Shown: positions 52,139 to 61,645 of the stretch, piece by piece
Position numbering within the stretch: position 1 is the stretch's first letter
How the letters are laid out: each line of letters starts with the position of its first letter
From: Pseudomonas sp. TH41
Lineage (GTDB): Bacteria; Pseudomonadota; Gammaproteobacteria; Pseudomonadales; Pseudomonadaceae
Assembly (NCBI RefSeq): GCF_016650695.1
Contig: NZ_JAEKFH010000001.1
Span: 62,001 to 126,000, forward strand
DNA length: 64,000 nt
Reading direction: 5' to 3'
Position numbers and translations under genes: made by a program
The notes under the pieces: generated by a model
The model's input: the letters and a program-made list of their open reading frames with translations, nothing else
Told to the model about the DNA's origin: nothing
The model's database searches: none

Positions 52139-52203
52139 GTTTTGCGCCTCACCCAAAAGGATGCAGTTATCCCGTCATGATCTTCCAACAATAAGAGACC
52201 ATC

Positions 52204-53772
52204 ATGAACACTAACGCCAAGTCCGCCCCGAGCGTGTCGGTCCTCGATGACAAACCCGTTGTCGAAAGCCATTCGATTGATTTCATCCCGGAAAACGAGC
52301 GCACCGACAAACTGTCGAGCCAAGGCCCGTTCTGGTTTCTCGGCAATTTCACCTTCTTCACCATGACCATCGGCTTCGTGGGTCCGAGCGTCGGCCTGAC
52401 GGCGCTCTGGACCACACTCGCTGGCACGCTGGGCATCATGTTCGGCACGCTGTTCATGGCCTTTCATGGCTCGCAAGGCCCACACCTCGGCCTGCCGCAG
52501 ATGATCCAGTCGCGTGCACAGTTCGGCTATCGTGGCGTGATCCTGGTGCTGCTGGCGACGCTGTTTGTGTTCGCCGGGTTCAACATCGTCAACCTGGTGT
52601 TGATGATGCAGGGCCTGCACACGCTCTTCGGCTTCAACCCCGCCGTGATCGCTGTGGCCGTGACGATACCGGCAGCGATTTTGGCGATCCTCGGCCATGA
52701 CTGGATGCACCGCAGTTTCAAATGGGCCTTGTACCTGTCGCTGCCACTGTACGGACTGGTGACGTTGGCGGTGGTGATGGGCTGGGTTCCCGATGCAGCA
52801 ATGCCGGTGCTCGCGGCCGGTGAAGTGGCTCCGGCGCCGTTGGGATTCAACTGGACCGGTTTCATCGCCCAGTTCGCCGCGGCGGCGAGTTACAACATCG
52901 CCTACGCGCCGTATGTGTCCGACTATTCGCGTTACCTGCCGAAGAACACCTCCAGCGGCAAACTGATCGCGGTGGTGTTTCTGGGCGCGTCGTTGTCCGG
53001 TGCGTGGATGATTTCCGTGGGCGGCTGGCTGGCCGATCACCTGCATTCCACTGATGTGCTGGTGGCCCTCGGGCAAGTCGGCAACACGGTGTCGCCGTTG
53101 ATCGGCACCGCGGTGGTGGTCATCACGATCCTGGCGTTCCTGCCGGTGATCGCCATGAACATCTACAGCGCCAAACTGACCACGCTGACCTGCGTCGACT
53201 CGATCAAGCACATCGAACCCACCCGCAAGGCGCGGATTCTGGCGATCGGTTTCGTGATCCTGTTGCAGCTGGGCGTGGCCCTGAGCATCCAGAGTTCGGG
53301 CAAAGGCCTGTCGGTGCTGGGGATCTACCTGGTGGTGATGTTGTACTTCCTGGTGCCATGGACCTCGGTCAACCTGACCGACTACTTCTTCGTCCGCAAA
53401 GGCCGCTATGCCATCCCGCACTTCTTCATGCCCCACGGCAACATCTATGGCAGCTGGGGCCTGCGCGGCATTGCGGCGTATGCCATCGGCTTCATTTCGA
53501 TGATCCCGTTCTTCTACATCTACGACGGCGTCGAGCAGCGTGAAGTCTATGTCGGCCCGCTCGCCAAAGCGCTCGGCAGTATCGACATCGCCTGGCTGGT
53601 CGGCCTGATCGTGTCGGGGCTGGTGTACTACTGGTTCAGCCGCTCGATCGACCTCAAGCGCGAAGAAGCGGTCATCCAGCACATCGAAAAAACATCCCCT
53701 CAATACACCACTGGCGACAAGCTGACCTTGCACTCGTTGCCCGTTTTCAACGAATCGACGGTCGGGAGATAA
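52204..53772 (+). CDS. NCS1-family permease (third copy)
   Basis: 522 residues, about twelve helices. It is a close relative of the permease at 7603 (same [30 protein letters not shown] and [14 protein letters not shown] motifs) with a slightly longer N-terminus and a longer C-terminal tail. It would import the substrate of the ureohydrolase/GMC pathway. Two bp separate it from the GMC gene, so the two are translated as a pair. Confidence 0.88.
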   Translation: MNTNAKSAPSVSVLDDKPVVESHSIDFIPENERTDKLSSQGPFWFLGNFTFFTMTIGFVGPSVGLTALWTTLAGTLGIMFGTLFMAFHGSQGPHLGLPQMIQSRAQFGYRGVILVLLATLFVFAGFNIVNLVLMMQGLHTLFGFNPAVIAVAVTIPAAILAILGHDWMHRSFKWALYLSLPLYGLVTLAVVMGWVPDAAMPVLAAGEVAPAPLGFNWTGFIAQFAAAASYNIAYAPYVSDYSRYLPKNTSSGKLIAVVFLGASLSGAWMISVGGWLADHLHSTDVLVALGQVGNTVSPLIGTAVVVITILAFLPVIAMNIYSAKLTTLTCVDSIKHIEPTRKARILAIGFVILLQLGVALSIQSSGKGLSVLGIYLVVMLYFLVPWTSVNLTDYFFVRKGRYAIPHFFMPHGNIYGSWGLRGIAAYAIGFISMIPFFYIYDGVEQREVYVGPLAKALGSIDIAWLVGLIVSGLVYYWFSRSIDLKREEAVIQHIEKTSPQYTTGDKLTLHSLPVFNESTVGR

Positions 53773-53774
53773 CC

Positions 53775-55463
53775 ATGGCTACGCAAAAATACGACTACAT
53801 CATCATCGGTGCCGGCTCGGCAGGTTGTGTGTTGGCCAACCGCTTGAGTGAAGACCCGGACACCTCCGTGTTGGTGCTGGAGTTCGGCGGCAGTGATCGC
53901 AGTGTGGTGATCCAGATGCCGAGTGCCTTTTCGATCCCGATGAACACCAAGAAGTACAACTGGCGCTACGAGACTGAACCGGAGCCTTACCTCAACGGCC
54001 GTCGAATTCACTGTCCGCGCGGCAAGGTGCTGGGGGGCTCATCGTCGATCAATGGCCTGGTCTACATCCGTGGCCACGCCTATGACTTTGACGAGTGGGA
54101 GTCGCTCGGCGCACAGGGCTGGGGCTACCGCAATTGCCTGCCGTACTTCAAACGGGCCGAGAGCTATGAGGACGGTGGCGACAACTATCGTGGGCAAACC
54201 GGGCCGTTGCACACCACCAACGGCAATCACATGAAAAACCCGTTGTATGGCGCGTGGGTCGAAGCGGGCGCCGAAGCGGGCTACCTCAAGACCGACGACT
54301 GCAACGGCTTCATGCAGGAAGGTTTCGGCGCGATGCACATGACTGTGAAAAATGGCGTGCGTTGCTCCACCGCCAACGCTTATCTGCGCCCGGCCATGGG
54401 CCGTCCGAACCTGACCGTGATCACCCACGCGATGACCCGCCAGATCATCCTCGAAGGCAAACGCGCGGTAGGGGTCAGCTATGACCACGAGGGTCAGACC
54501 CACCAGGTCTATTGCAACCGCGAAGTGCTCGTTTCATCCGGGCCCATCGGTTCGCCGCACTTGCTGCAACGCTCCGGCATCGGCCCGGCCGACGTGCTGC
54601 GCAAAGCCGGGATCGGCGTCCGCCATGACTTGCCGGGGGTAGGGGAGAACCTGCAGGATCACGCCGAGGTGTATATCCAGTTCGGCTGCAAGGAACCGGT
54701 GACACTCAACAGCAAAATGGACCCGCTGAGCAAACTGCTGATCGGCCTGCGCTGGCTGTTGTTCAAGGACGGGCTCGGCGCCACCAACCATTTCGAAGCC
54801 GGTGGATTCATCCGCTCCGAAAAAGGCCTGCGCTGGCCGGACATTCAGTTCCACTTTCTGCCGGCAGCCATGCGTTACGACGGCAACAAACCGATCAAAG
54901 GCCACGGCTTCATGGTGCTCACCGGGCCGAACAAACCGAAAAGCCGCGGCTACGTGCGGGCCCGTTCCGCTGACCCTTACGAGCATCCGCAGATTCAGTT
55001 CAACTACCTGCAACGCGAAGAGGACCGCGAAGGTTTCCGCCGCTGCATCCGCCTGACACGGGAAATCATCGGCCAGAAGGCCATGGACCGTTTCCGCGAT
55101 GGCGAGATCGCACCGGGTGCGCTGGTCAACACTGATGAAGAAATCGACGCCTTCGTGCGTGAAAACCTCGAGAGCACCTACCATCCTTGCGGCTCATGCC
55201 GAATGGGCGAGGACGAATTGGCGGTGGTCGATTCCGAATTGCGCGTGCATGGCATCGCCGGTTTGCGGGTGATCGACTCTTCGGTGTTCCCGACCGAGCC
55301 GAACGGCAACCTCAATGCCCCGACCATCATGCTCGCCGAACGGGCCTCCGATCTGGTTCGCGGGCGCAAAATGTTGCCCGCGTCCGAGGTGCCTGTCGGT
55401 GTGGTCCAGGATTGGGAAACCAGCCAGCGCTCATCGCTGCCGGGACGCAACGTCCGGGTCTAA
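53775..55463 (+). CDS. GMC-family alcohol dehydrogenase (choline-dehydrogenase-like)
   Basis: 562 residues, BetA-length. FAD-binding [16 protein letters not shown] is at the N-terminus, GMC signature 1 near [21 protein letters not shown], signature 2 around [13 protein letters not shown], and catalytic His in [10 protein letters not shown] with Asn in NLNAPTIM. It oxidises a primary alcohol to an aldehyde, feeding electrons to the respiratory chain. Paired with the NCS1 permease and upstream ALDH and ureohydrolase, a guanidino alcohol is more likely than choline, though choline is not excluded. Confidence 0.85.
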   Translation: MATQKYDYIIIGAGSAGCVLANRLSEDPDTSVLVLEFGGSDRSVVIQMPSAFSIPMNTKKYNWRYETEPEPYLNGRRIHCPRGKVLGGSSSINGLVYIRGHAYDFDEWESLGAQGWGYRNCLPYFKRAESYEDGGDNYRGQTGPLHTTNGNHMKNPLYGAWVEAGAEAGYLKTDDCNGFMQEGFGAMHMTVKNGVRCSTANAYLRPAMGRPNLTVITHAMTRQIILEGKRAVGVSYDHEGQTHQVYCNREVLVSSGPIGSPHLLQRSGIGPADVLRKAGIGVRHDLPGVGENLQDHAEVYIQFGCKEPVTLNSKMDPLSKLLIGLRWLLFKDGLGATNHFEAGGFIRSEKGLRWPDIQFHFLPAAMRYDGNKPIKGHGFMVLTGPNKPKSRGYVRARSADPYEHPQIQFNYLQREEDREGFRRCIRLTREIIGQKAMDRFRDGEIAPGALVNTDEEIDAFVRENLESTYHPCGSCRMGEDELAVVDSELRVHGIAGLRVIDSSVFPTEPNGNLNAPTIMLAERASDLVRGRKMLPASEVPVGVVQDWETSQRSSLPGRNVRV

Positions 55464-55482
55464 TCCAGGGCCCCGAAAGCCA

Positions 55483-55501
55483 GGCTACCGGGAGGGTAGC
55501 C
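55483..55501 (+). terminator. Hairpin after the GMC gene
   Basis: GGCTACC-GGGAG-GGTAGCC forms a perfect 7-bp stem 20 bp after the stop. The T tract is weak, so it may be an imperfect terminator. Confidence 0.5.
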
Positions 55502-55578
55502 CGGCGATAAGGCATTTTGCTGGCCCCGCAGTCTCGCACTTACCGCCAAAATCATTTTATTTTCAGGTGGTTAGGTGG

Positions 55579-55914
55579 ATGCAAATGCACAAGGTAGTGA
55601 TCGCGCTGGTCTCGTTTTCTTTGGCGAATGTCGCGGCTTCGGTCCAGGCCAAAGAGCTGTTGGCGAATGATCGGTTCATGTGCAGCTGGGGCGCGGGTAC
55701 TGCGGCGAGAGCCCAGGAACTCAAACTCTCGGGGGTGTCGCTGTATGCCGCTCGACAAAAAATACACGCCTACCCCTTCAACAAATCCTGGATGCGGATG
55801 ATGGCCATGGGCATTACCGAGCAAACCTACGACAGCCCGTCGCGGTTCAAGCCTGCGGCTGTCCGGGAGAGCTTCTACGAGGAGTGCATCCGCTACAAGT
55901 TGGCCCGTAAATAA
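55579..55914 (+). CDS. Small exported hypothetical protein (~110 aa)
   Basis: ATG 55579 (or 55585) has AGGTGG upstream. A signal peptide (HKVVIALVSFSLANVAASVQA) precedes ~88 mature residues with a cysteine pair (FMCSW and EECIRY) that could form a disulfide, and an FNKSWMRMMAMGITEQTYDSP region. Not a family I recognise. It is probably periplasmic and monocistronic, followed by a REP pair. Confidence 0.65.
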   Translation: MQMHKVVIALVSFSLANVAASVQAKELLANDRFMCSWGAGTAARAQELKLSGVSLYAARQKIHAYPFNKSWMRMMAMGITEQTYDSPSRFKPAAVRESFYEECIRYKLARK

Positions 55915-55933
55915 CCGGGCCTGCGTCCGTCAC

Positions 55934-56034
55934 TGTAGGAGCGAGCTTGCTCGCGATGGACGTGAACGATGACGCGTGCGGTATGGAAAAATGCGTCGCC
56001 CTCAGGTTTATCGCGAGCAAGCTCGCTCCTACAG
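55934..56034. repeat. REP inverted pair, GAGCGAGCTTGCTCGC type
   Basis: Typical facing units with a ~50-bp spacer beginning GATGGACGTGAACGATGACG, similar in layout to the copy at 3172. Confidence 0.9.
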
Positions 56035-56169
56035 GGACGTGTGTTGCTTCCCCCCATTTCCCTCAGGGCGCCGCCGCCATATTCCCTCCTTAGCTCCCTA
56101 TCGAAAAACGCCACGACTGTCGTGAAAACGACCTGTTTACGCTGAACGCGAAGCTCGATGATTTTTCTG

Positions 56170-56185
56170 TTGAACGAGTGTTCAG
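56170..56185. promoter_or_regulatory. Candidate TetR operator upstream of the fusion-ATPase operon
   Basis: TTGAACGAGTGTTCAG contains the perfect inverted repeat TGAAC-GAGT-GTTCA, 76 bp before the ATG at 56261. It matches the site at 62181 beside the tetR gene (TTGAAC-N4-GTTCAA). Confidence 0.6.
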
Positions 56186-56260
56186 CTTCGACTATGTTCG
56201 TTCCACCTCCCCGGCTGGTTGCGCGGGCTTGCGTTTCTTCTATTCGAACGAGGCACTGGC

Positions 56261-58264
56261 ATGCGGTTTTCACCCTTTGTTGAGCGGATTTCAGGCGACG
56301 GTGTTGCCGCCTGGGATATTCACAATGCGGCATTTGAAGCCCAGCGCCGTGGCGAGGATGTGATCATCCTCAGCATCGGTGACCCGGATTTCCCCACCCC
56401 CGATTTCATCACCGACGCCGCGATCCACGCCCTGCGTGAGGGCGACACCCACTACACCGAAATTGCCGGGCGCGACGCTTTGCGTGAAGCCATCGCCGCT
56501 CGCTACAGCCCGTTGCTTGACCGTGAGGTGCAAGCGTCCAGCGTCATCATGACGGCGGGGGCGCAGAACGCCTTGTTTGCCGCCTCGATGTGCCTGCTCA
56601 CGGCCGGCGATGAAGTGATTGCCCTGGACCCGATGTACGTGACCTACGAGGCAACGCTCAAGGCCTCCGGCGCGACGCTGGTGCGCGTGCCCTGCGCGGC
56701 GGATTCAAATTTCCGGCTCGATGCCGCGGTGTTGGCCAAGGCCATTACCCCGCGCACCCGGGCCATTTTCCTGTCCAATCCGAACAACCCCACCGGCGTG
56801 GTGCTCAACAGCGAGGAACTGCAAGCCATCGCCGAACTCGCCATCGCCCATGACCTGTGGGTCGTGGTGGACGAGGTGTATGAGAGCCTGTGTTTCGAGC
56901 GCGAACACCTGAGCCTGGCGGCCTTGCCGGGTATGGCCGAGCGCTGCGTGGTGATCGGCAGTCTGTCGAAATCCCACGCCATGACCGGCTGGCGCATCGG
57001 CTGGATCGTCGCCGATGAAACCCTGGTCGCGCATGTCGAAACCCTGGTGCTGAGCATGCTTTACGGCTTGCCGGGGTTTGTCATGGAAGCTGCGCTGAAA
57101 GCAGTAGAAGCCCATGAGGACGTGACCCACGGCATGCGCGACATCTATCGCCGCCGTCGTGATCTGGTGGTCGCGGGGTTGTCTGACTGCCCGGGGATTT
57201 CAGTGCTCAAACCCGACGCCGGCATGTTCGTGCTGGTGGACGTCCGTGGCACCGGACTGACCTCTCTGGAATTCGCCTGGCGTCTATTGCGCGAGGCGCG
57301 CGTCTCGGTCCTCGATGCGGCCGCTTTTGGTGAGCCGGCCCAAGGTTTTGTGCGGCTGTCGTTCACCCTGGGGGAAGAACGGCTGGCCCAGGCTTGCCAA
57401 CGTATTCGCGACTTTGTCCTGGTGTTGAAAGGCGAAGCGCCGAGGCCAGTGATCAGCCGGGTCACCTGCGAAGCGACCATTGAACCGGTCGCGGGCAAGA
57501 CCATGATTGAAGTCGATCGCCTGCACAAACGCTTCGGCAATATCGAAGTGCTCAAAGGCGTTTCCCTGACGGCCCGCGAAGGCGATGTAATCTCGCTGAT
57601 CGGCGCCAGCGGCTCGGGCAAAAGTACCTTGCTGCGCTGCATCAACATGCTCGAAGTGCCGGACCAGGGGCGCATTCTGGTGGACGGCGAAAGCATCCAC
57701 CTCAATCAAACCCGCCCCGGCCTGCCGCTGGTGTCCGACGCCAAGCAACTGGTACGGATCCGTTCGAGCCTGGGCATGGTGTTTCAGAACTTCAACCTCT
57801 GGCCCCATCGCACGGTGCTGGAAAACCTGATCGAAGCGCCGACCCAGGTTCTGCGTGAAAGCCGTGCGGAGGCCACTGAACGGGCCGAAGCCTTGCTCGA
57901 ACGTGTGGGGCTTGCCGCCAAGCGCAACGAGTACCCGGCGTTTCTCTCCGGGGGACAGCAACAACGGGTGGCCATCGCCCGGGCCCTGGCCATGCGGCCC
58001 AAGGTCATGCTGTTCGATGAACCCACCTCGGCACTCGACCCGGAACTGGTCGGCGAAGTGCTGCGGGTGATCCGCTCTCTCGCGGAAGAAGGCCGGACCA
58101 TGATCCTGGTGACTCATGAAATGGCTTTCGCACGCGATGTCTCTTCCAAAGTCGCCTATTTGCATCAAGGGCTGATCGAGGAAACCGGCTCGCCGGACGA
58201 AGTGTTCGTACACCCACGCAGCGAACGTTGCCGACAATTCGTCAACGCTCATCAGACTCGCTAA
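56261..58264 (+). CDS. Fusion: class I/II PLP aminotransferase + amino-acid ABC importer ATPase
   Basis: 667 residues in one uninterrupted frame. Residues ~1-392 are a class I/II aminotransferase with SNPNNPTG, PLP-lysine Lys237 (SLSKSHAMTGWRIGW) and substrate Arg365 (GFVRLSF). After a ~20-residue linker, residues ~415-660 are a HisP/ArtP-type ATPase: Walker A GASGSGKST (448-456), LSGGQ (562-566), FDEP, and the VTHEMAFA switch. It likely energises the importer encoded just downstream and transaminates the imported amino acid. An internal ATG at 57503 could yield the ATPase alone. GAGG precedes the first ATG. Confidence 0.87.
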   Translation: MRFSPFVERISGDGVAAWDIHNAAFEAQRRGEDVIILSIGDPDFPTPDFITDAAIHALREGDTHYTEIAGRDALREAIAARYSPLLDREVQASSVIMTAGAQNALFAASMCLLTAGDEVIALDPMYVTYEATLKASGATLVRVPCAADSNFRLDAAVLAKAITPRTRAIFLSNPNNPTGVVLNSEELQAIAELAIAHDLWVVVDEVYESLCFEREHLSLAALPGMAERCVVIGSLSKSHAMTGWRIGWIVADETLVAHVETLVLSMLYGLPGFVMEAALKAVEAHEDVTHGMRDIYRRRRDLVVAGLSDCPGISVLKPDAGMFVLVDVRGTGLTSLEFAWRLLREARVSVLDAAAFGEPAQGFVRLSFTLGEERLAQACQRIRDFVLVLKGEAPRPVISRVTCEATIEPVAGKTMIEVDRLHKRFGNIEVLKGVSLTAREGDVISLIGASGSGKSTLLRCINMLEVPDQGRILVDGESIHLNQTRPGLPLVSDAKQLVRIRSSLGMVFQNFNLWPHRTVLENLIEAPTQVLRESRAEATERAEALLERVGLAAKRNEYPAFLSGGQQQRVAIARALAMRPKVMLFDEPTSALDPELVGEVLRVIRSLAEEGRTMILVTHEMAFARDVSSKVAYLHQGLIEETGSPDEVFVHPRSERCRQFVNAHQTR

Positions 58265-58291
58265 TACACAATAAAAAGACGGGGAAAAATC

Positions 58292-59074
58292 ATGGGAAAT
58301 CGACGTTTGGCAAACTGGATGACAGGCGTGGCCTGCGTAATGCTGGCCGGCATGAGTGCGGCACAGGCCCAGCCGATCAGATTCGCGGTGGCGGCCGAAC
58401 CCTATCCGCCGTACACCGAGAAGCAGGCTAACGGTGAGTGGAAAGGTTTTGAAGTGGACCTGATTCACAAGCTGTGCAGCGACATGAAAGCCGAGTGCGA
58501 GATCAAGGAAGTGGCGTGGGACGGGATCATCCCGTCGCTGCTGGCGAAGAAGATCGACGTGATTTTTTCCTCCATGTCGGTGACCGAAGAGCGCGAAAAA
58601 CAGATCGCGTTCAGCAAGGCTTATTACGACTCGGTGGTCGCGGTTGTCGGGCCGAAGGGGACTTCGGTGAAAAAGTACCCGGATGACCTCAAGGGCAAGA
58701 TCATCGGCGTGCAGAACTCGACGGTGAGCGCGAGCTACCTGAAGCAGTACTACGAAAAAATTGCTGACGTGAAGTATTACGACACGCAGGACTCGGCCAA
58801 CGCCGACCTGATTGCCGGTCGCATTGACCTGATGATGGCGGACGGCACGGCCATGGCGTCGTTCGTCAAGACGCCCGATGCCAGCAACCTGGAATACCTC
58901 GGTGCGGTGCCTTATGACCCGATCTTCGGCAAGGGTGTGGGCGCCGGTCTGCGCAAGGATGACGCCGAGCTCAAGGCCAAGCTGGACAAGGCGATCACGA
59001 CCTTGCTGGCGAGCAAAGACTATGACGCCCTTTCCCAAAGCTACTTTGGCACCAGTGTGAAACCGGCGTTCTGA
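58292..59074 (+). CDS. Polar/basic amino-acid ABC substrate-binding protein
   Basis: 260 residues. Signal peptide ends near AAQAQPI; the SBP_bac_3 fold shows FAVAAEPYPPYTEK, GEWKGFEVDLIHKLC, and SLLAKKIDVIFSSMSVTEER. These features are those of lysine/arginine/ornithine, octopine and glutamine binding proteins. It would capture an amino acid or opine-like ligand for the permeases at 59221 and 59940. ATG has GGGGAAA. Confidence 0.9.
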   Translation: MGNRRLANWMTGVACVMLAGMSAAQAQPIRFAVAAEPYPPYTEKQANGEWKGFEVDLIHKLCSDMKAECEIKEVAWDGIIPSLLAKKIDVIFSSMSVTEEREKQIAFSKAYYDSVVAVVGPKGTSVKKYPDDLKGKIIGVQNSTVSASYLKQYYEKIADVKYYDTQDSANADLIAGRIDLMMADGTAMASFVKTPDASNLEYLGAVPYDPIFGKGVGAGLRKDDAELKAKLDKAITTLLASKDYDALSQSYFGTSVKPAF

Positions 59075-59076
59075 CC

Positions 59077-59177
59077 TGTAGGAGCGAGCTTGCTCGCGAA
59101 CAAACGTCAACGCTAACGCGGGGTGCCTGATGAACCGTGGCGCACTGACGTTCTTCGCGAGCAAGCTCGCTCCTACA
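59077..59177. repeat. REP inverted pair, GAGCGAGCTTGCTCGC type
   Basis: Facing units inside the ABC operon, between the binding protein and first permease; spacer contains AACGTCA...TGACGTT. It could reduce downstream expression relative to the binding protein by forming an mRNA stem. Confidence 0.9.
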
Positions 59178-59220
59178 AGGGATCGCGGTAACCGGTTGGT
59201 TGCGCTAACGGGAGAGTGAA

Positions 59221-59934
59221 ATGCCGGCAATGTTCGAGTTGATCAGTTTCAGCGAACAAGGATGGGGCAGTGCGCTGTTAAAAGGGCTCTGGATGACCCT
59301 GCAGATATCGGCCGGGGCCTTCGTGGTCGGGCTGTTCATTGGTCTGGTGGTGGCCTGCCTCAAGCTGGGCGCGCCTAAACCGATCGCGGCACTGATGCGC
59401 GGCTACACCACGTTGTTCCGTGCGGTTCCGGAGTTGTTGCTGATCCTGTTGCTGTACTACGTCGGTTCCATGCTTCTCAATTCGCTGATGGCCCAGATGG
59501 GTTACGGCGTACTGAATGTCAGCGGGCCGCTGGCGGCGATCCTGGTGCTGGGACTGGTGCAAGGCGCTTACGCTTCAGAGATTTTTCGGGCGGCGATCCA
59601 GGCGATTCCTTTCGGCCAGATCGAGGCGGCGAGAGCGTTCGGCCTGAGCGGGTTCGGTCTGTTCCGGCGCGTCACGCTGCCGATCATGGCGCCCTACGCA
59701 ATGGCCGGTATGGCCAACTTGTGGATCAACCTGATCAAGGACAGTGCACTGATCAGCGTGGTCGGCACCAACGAGCTGTTGTACACCGCCAAGCAAGGCG
59801 CGGGTTCGACGCGTCACTACCTGTTGTTCTACCTCACGGCCGCGGCGTTGTATTACGCGGTGACGTTGGTGTCCAACTACCTGTCGGGACGGCTTGAGCG
59901 ACGCATCCGTCGCTGGATGCCTTTGGCTGAGTGA
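59221..59934 (+). CDS. Amino-acid ABC importer permease (HisQ/ArtQ-like)
   Basis: 237 residues, about five helices. FRAVPELLLILLLYYVG and the EAA loop QIEAARAFGLSGFGLFRRVTLP are characteristic of polar amino-acid permeases. ATG has GGGAGAG. It works with the second permease as a heterodimer, driven by the ATPase half of the fusion protein at 56261. Confidence 0.92.
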   Translation: MPAMFELISFSEQGWGSALLKGLWMTLQISAGAFVVGLFIGLVVACLKLGAPKPIAALMRGYTTLFRAVPELLLILLLYYVGSMLLNSLMAQMGYGVLNVSGPLAAILVLGLVQGAYASEIFRAAIQAIPFGQIEAARAFGLSGFGLFRRVTLPIMAPYAMAGMANLWINLIKDSALISVVGTNELLYTAKQGAGSTRHYLLFYLTAAALYYAVTLVSNYLSGRLERRIRRWMPLAE

Positions 59935-59939
59935 ATGAA

Positions 59940-60638
59940 ATGATTCCAGCGTGGATAGTTGAATACGCGGCGCTGTTGAGCCGGGGGCTGCAAACGACCA
60001 TCACCATCCTGTTGATCTCCATGGTGTTCGGTTTTGCACTCGCGGTGCTGGTAGCGCTGGCGCGGATCTCGAAGAATAAGGTGATCGCCAAGGCCAGCCT
60101 GTTCTACACCAGCGTCTTGCGCGGCACACCGTTGCTGATCCAGATCTACATTTTCTATTACGGGCTCGGCAGCCTGTTTGCACAGTTTCCGTTGATACGC
60201 GGCAGTTTTCTCTGGCCGTATCTGCGCGACGGTTACTGGTACATCGTGTTCGCCCTGGTGCTGTCGGTGGGCGCCTATGTCGGTGAAGTGATTCGTGGTG
60301 GCCTGCTGGCGGTGCCAAAAGGTGAAATGGAAGCAGCGTCGGCATTCGGCATGACTCCGCGCCAGTCGTTGTTGCGGGTGCGCTTGCCTCGGGCCATGCG
60401 CTTGCTGTTGCCGACCCTGGCCGGTGAGACGGTGATGTTGCTGAAGTCCACGGCGCTGGCCTCGACGATTGCGATCATCGACCTGCTGGGCGCCGCCAAC
60501 GTTGTGCGGGCGCAAACCCTTCAGGTCTATGAGCCGTTGCTGCTGGTGGCCGGGGTTTATGTCTGCCTGACGTTCCTGATCGAGGCGCTGTTTGCCTTTG
60601 CCGAGCGGCGCGGGACGCCGATGCGCAGGGCGGTGTAA
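59940..60638 (+). CDS. Amino-acid ABC importer permease (HisM/ArtM-like)
   Basis: 232 residues from ATG 59940; a GTG at 59931, overlapping the previous stop, would add three residues. VLRGTPLLIQIYIFYYGLG and EMEAASAFGMTPRQSLLRVRLP match HisM-type permeases. It partners the product at 59221. Its stop overlaps the EamA start (TAATG). Confidence 0.91.
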   Translation: MIPAWIVEYAALLSRGLQTTITILLISMVFGFALAVLVALARISKNKVIAKASLFYTSVLRGTPLLIQIYIFYYGLGSLFAQFPLIRGSFLWPYLRDGYWYIVFALVLSVGAYVGEVIRGGLLAVPKGEMEAASAFGMTPRQSLLRVRLPRAMRLLLPTLAGETVMLLKSTALASTIAIIDLLGAANVVRAQTLQVYEPLLLVAGVYVCLTFLIEALFAFAERRGTPMRRAV

Positions 60639-61645
60639 TGAGTGCGCCACGAGTGGTCGACCGGTCGTTGCAGGGCATTGGCCTGTGCACATTGGGCTAC
60701 GCGTTCCTGGCGTTGCAGGACGCGGCCATCAAGTTTCTGGTGGCCGATTATTCGGTGGTCAGCATCCTGTTCTGGCGGGGCCTTGTGGTGGTGCTCGCCT
60801 GTCTGCTGGTGGGGCGGTTGCGCCTGGTCCAGCGGGCCTGGCGCTCACCGAGCCGGCGCTTGCTGGTGGTGCGCGGCTTGCTGTCGATTGTGGCCTGGCT
60901 GCTGTACTACACCGCCGCAAGGGACCTGACCCTGGCGGAAATGACCACGCTGTATTTTTCGGCCCCGATCATGGTGACGGTGCTGGCGGCGGTGATTCTC
61001 AAGGAACGTGCCAGCGCCTGGCAGTGGTTTACGCTGGTCGTGGGTTTTGTCGGGGTGATCATTGCCTGTCGCCCGAGCAATATGGCCGATCCCTTGCCCA
61101 TCGTACTGACGCTGCTGGCGGCGATGTGCTGGGCGTTCACCTACATCCAGTTGCGGCAGGTGGATGAGCAGACGTCCGTGCTGGAGCAGATGCTGATCAC
61201 CAACGTCGTGTTTGTGGTGTGCATGGCGGTGGCGCTGCCCTGGACTCACACGCCGGCACCGACCCCGGCCTGGCTGGGGATGCTGGGGGCCGGACTGGTG
61301 GGAGGCATCGGCCAGTTCCTGCTGTTCGCCAGTTTTCAGCGGGCCACCGCGACCTTGCTGGCGCCGTTCGAGTACACCGGCCTGATCTGGGCGTTCCTGT
61401 TATCCAACCTGATCTGGGGCACGCTGATGGATGTGTCGCTGATGATCGGTGCCGGGTTGATCGCGGTCAGCGGCACCCTGGCGATGATCTTCGGTCGTCA
61501 CCCATCACAGGATGTCGTCGGCGCTGAATGCTCCGTGACGCAACCCCTTTATCCAGCAGCGGCAGATATGGAGGCCGTTGGCGGGGCTGAAGGTTTCGGG
61601 GTTCAGGCACCACTCGATCCAGAGTCCGTCGAGCATCGCGGATAA
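60638..61645 (+). CDS. EamA/DMT-family transporter with C-terminal extension
   Basis: 335 residues. Ten hydrophobic helices in two EamA repeats fill residues ~1-290. The last ~47 residues (after FGRHPSQ) are polar and lie antisense to the 3' end of the tetR gene, so the original stop was probably lost. EamA proteins often export amino acids or related metabolites. As last gene of the importer operon it may relieve accumulation of the imported compound or its keto acid. Confidence 0.85.
   Translation: MSAPRVVDRSLQGIGLCTLGYAFLALQDAAIKFLVADYSVVSILFWRGLVVVLACLLVGRLRLVQRAWRSPSRRLLVVRGLLSIVAWLLYYTAARDLTLAEMTTLYFSAPIMVTVLAAVILKERASAWQWFTLVVGFVGVIIACRPSNMADPLPIVLTLLAAMCWAFTYIQLRQVDEQTSVLEQMLITNVVFVVCMAVALPWTHTPAPTPAWLGMLGAGLVGGIGQFLLFASFQRATATLLAPFEYTGLIWAFLLSNLIWGTLMDVSLMIGAGLIAVSGTLAMIFGRHPSQDVVGAECSVTQPLYPAAADMEAVGGAEGFGVQAPLDPESVEHRG

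Noticed and set aside
53775..55463. Calling the GMC enzyme betA of the choline-betaine pathway
   Set aside because: The betIBA arrangement is missing: the nearest TetR (61505) is separated by another operon, and the adjacent genes are a ureohydrolase and NCS1 permease instead of a BCCT transporter.
57284..59230. A 648-codon minus-strand frame opposite the fusion ATPase and binding protein
   Set aside because: It crosses an intergenic gap and a REP pair and shows no domain, while the plus strand carries clear genes.
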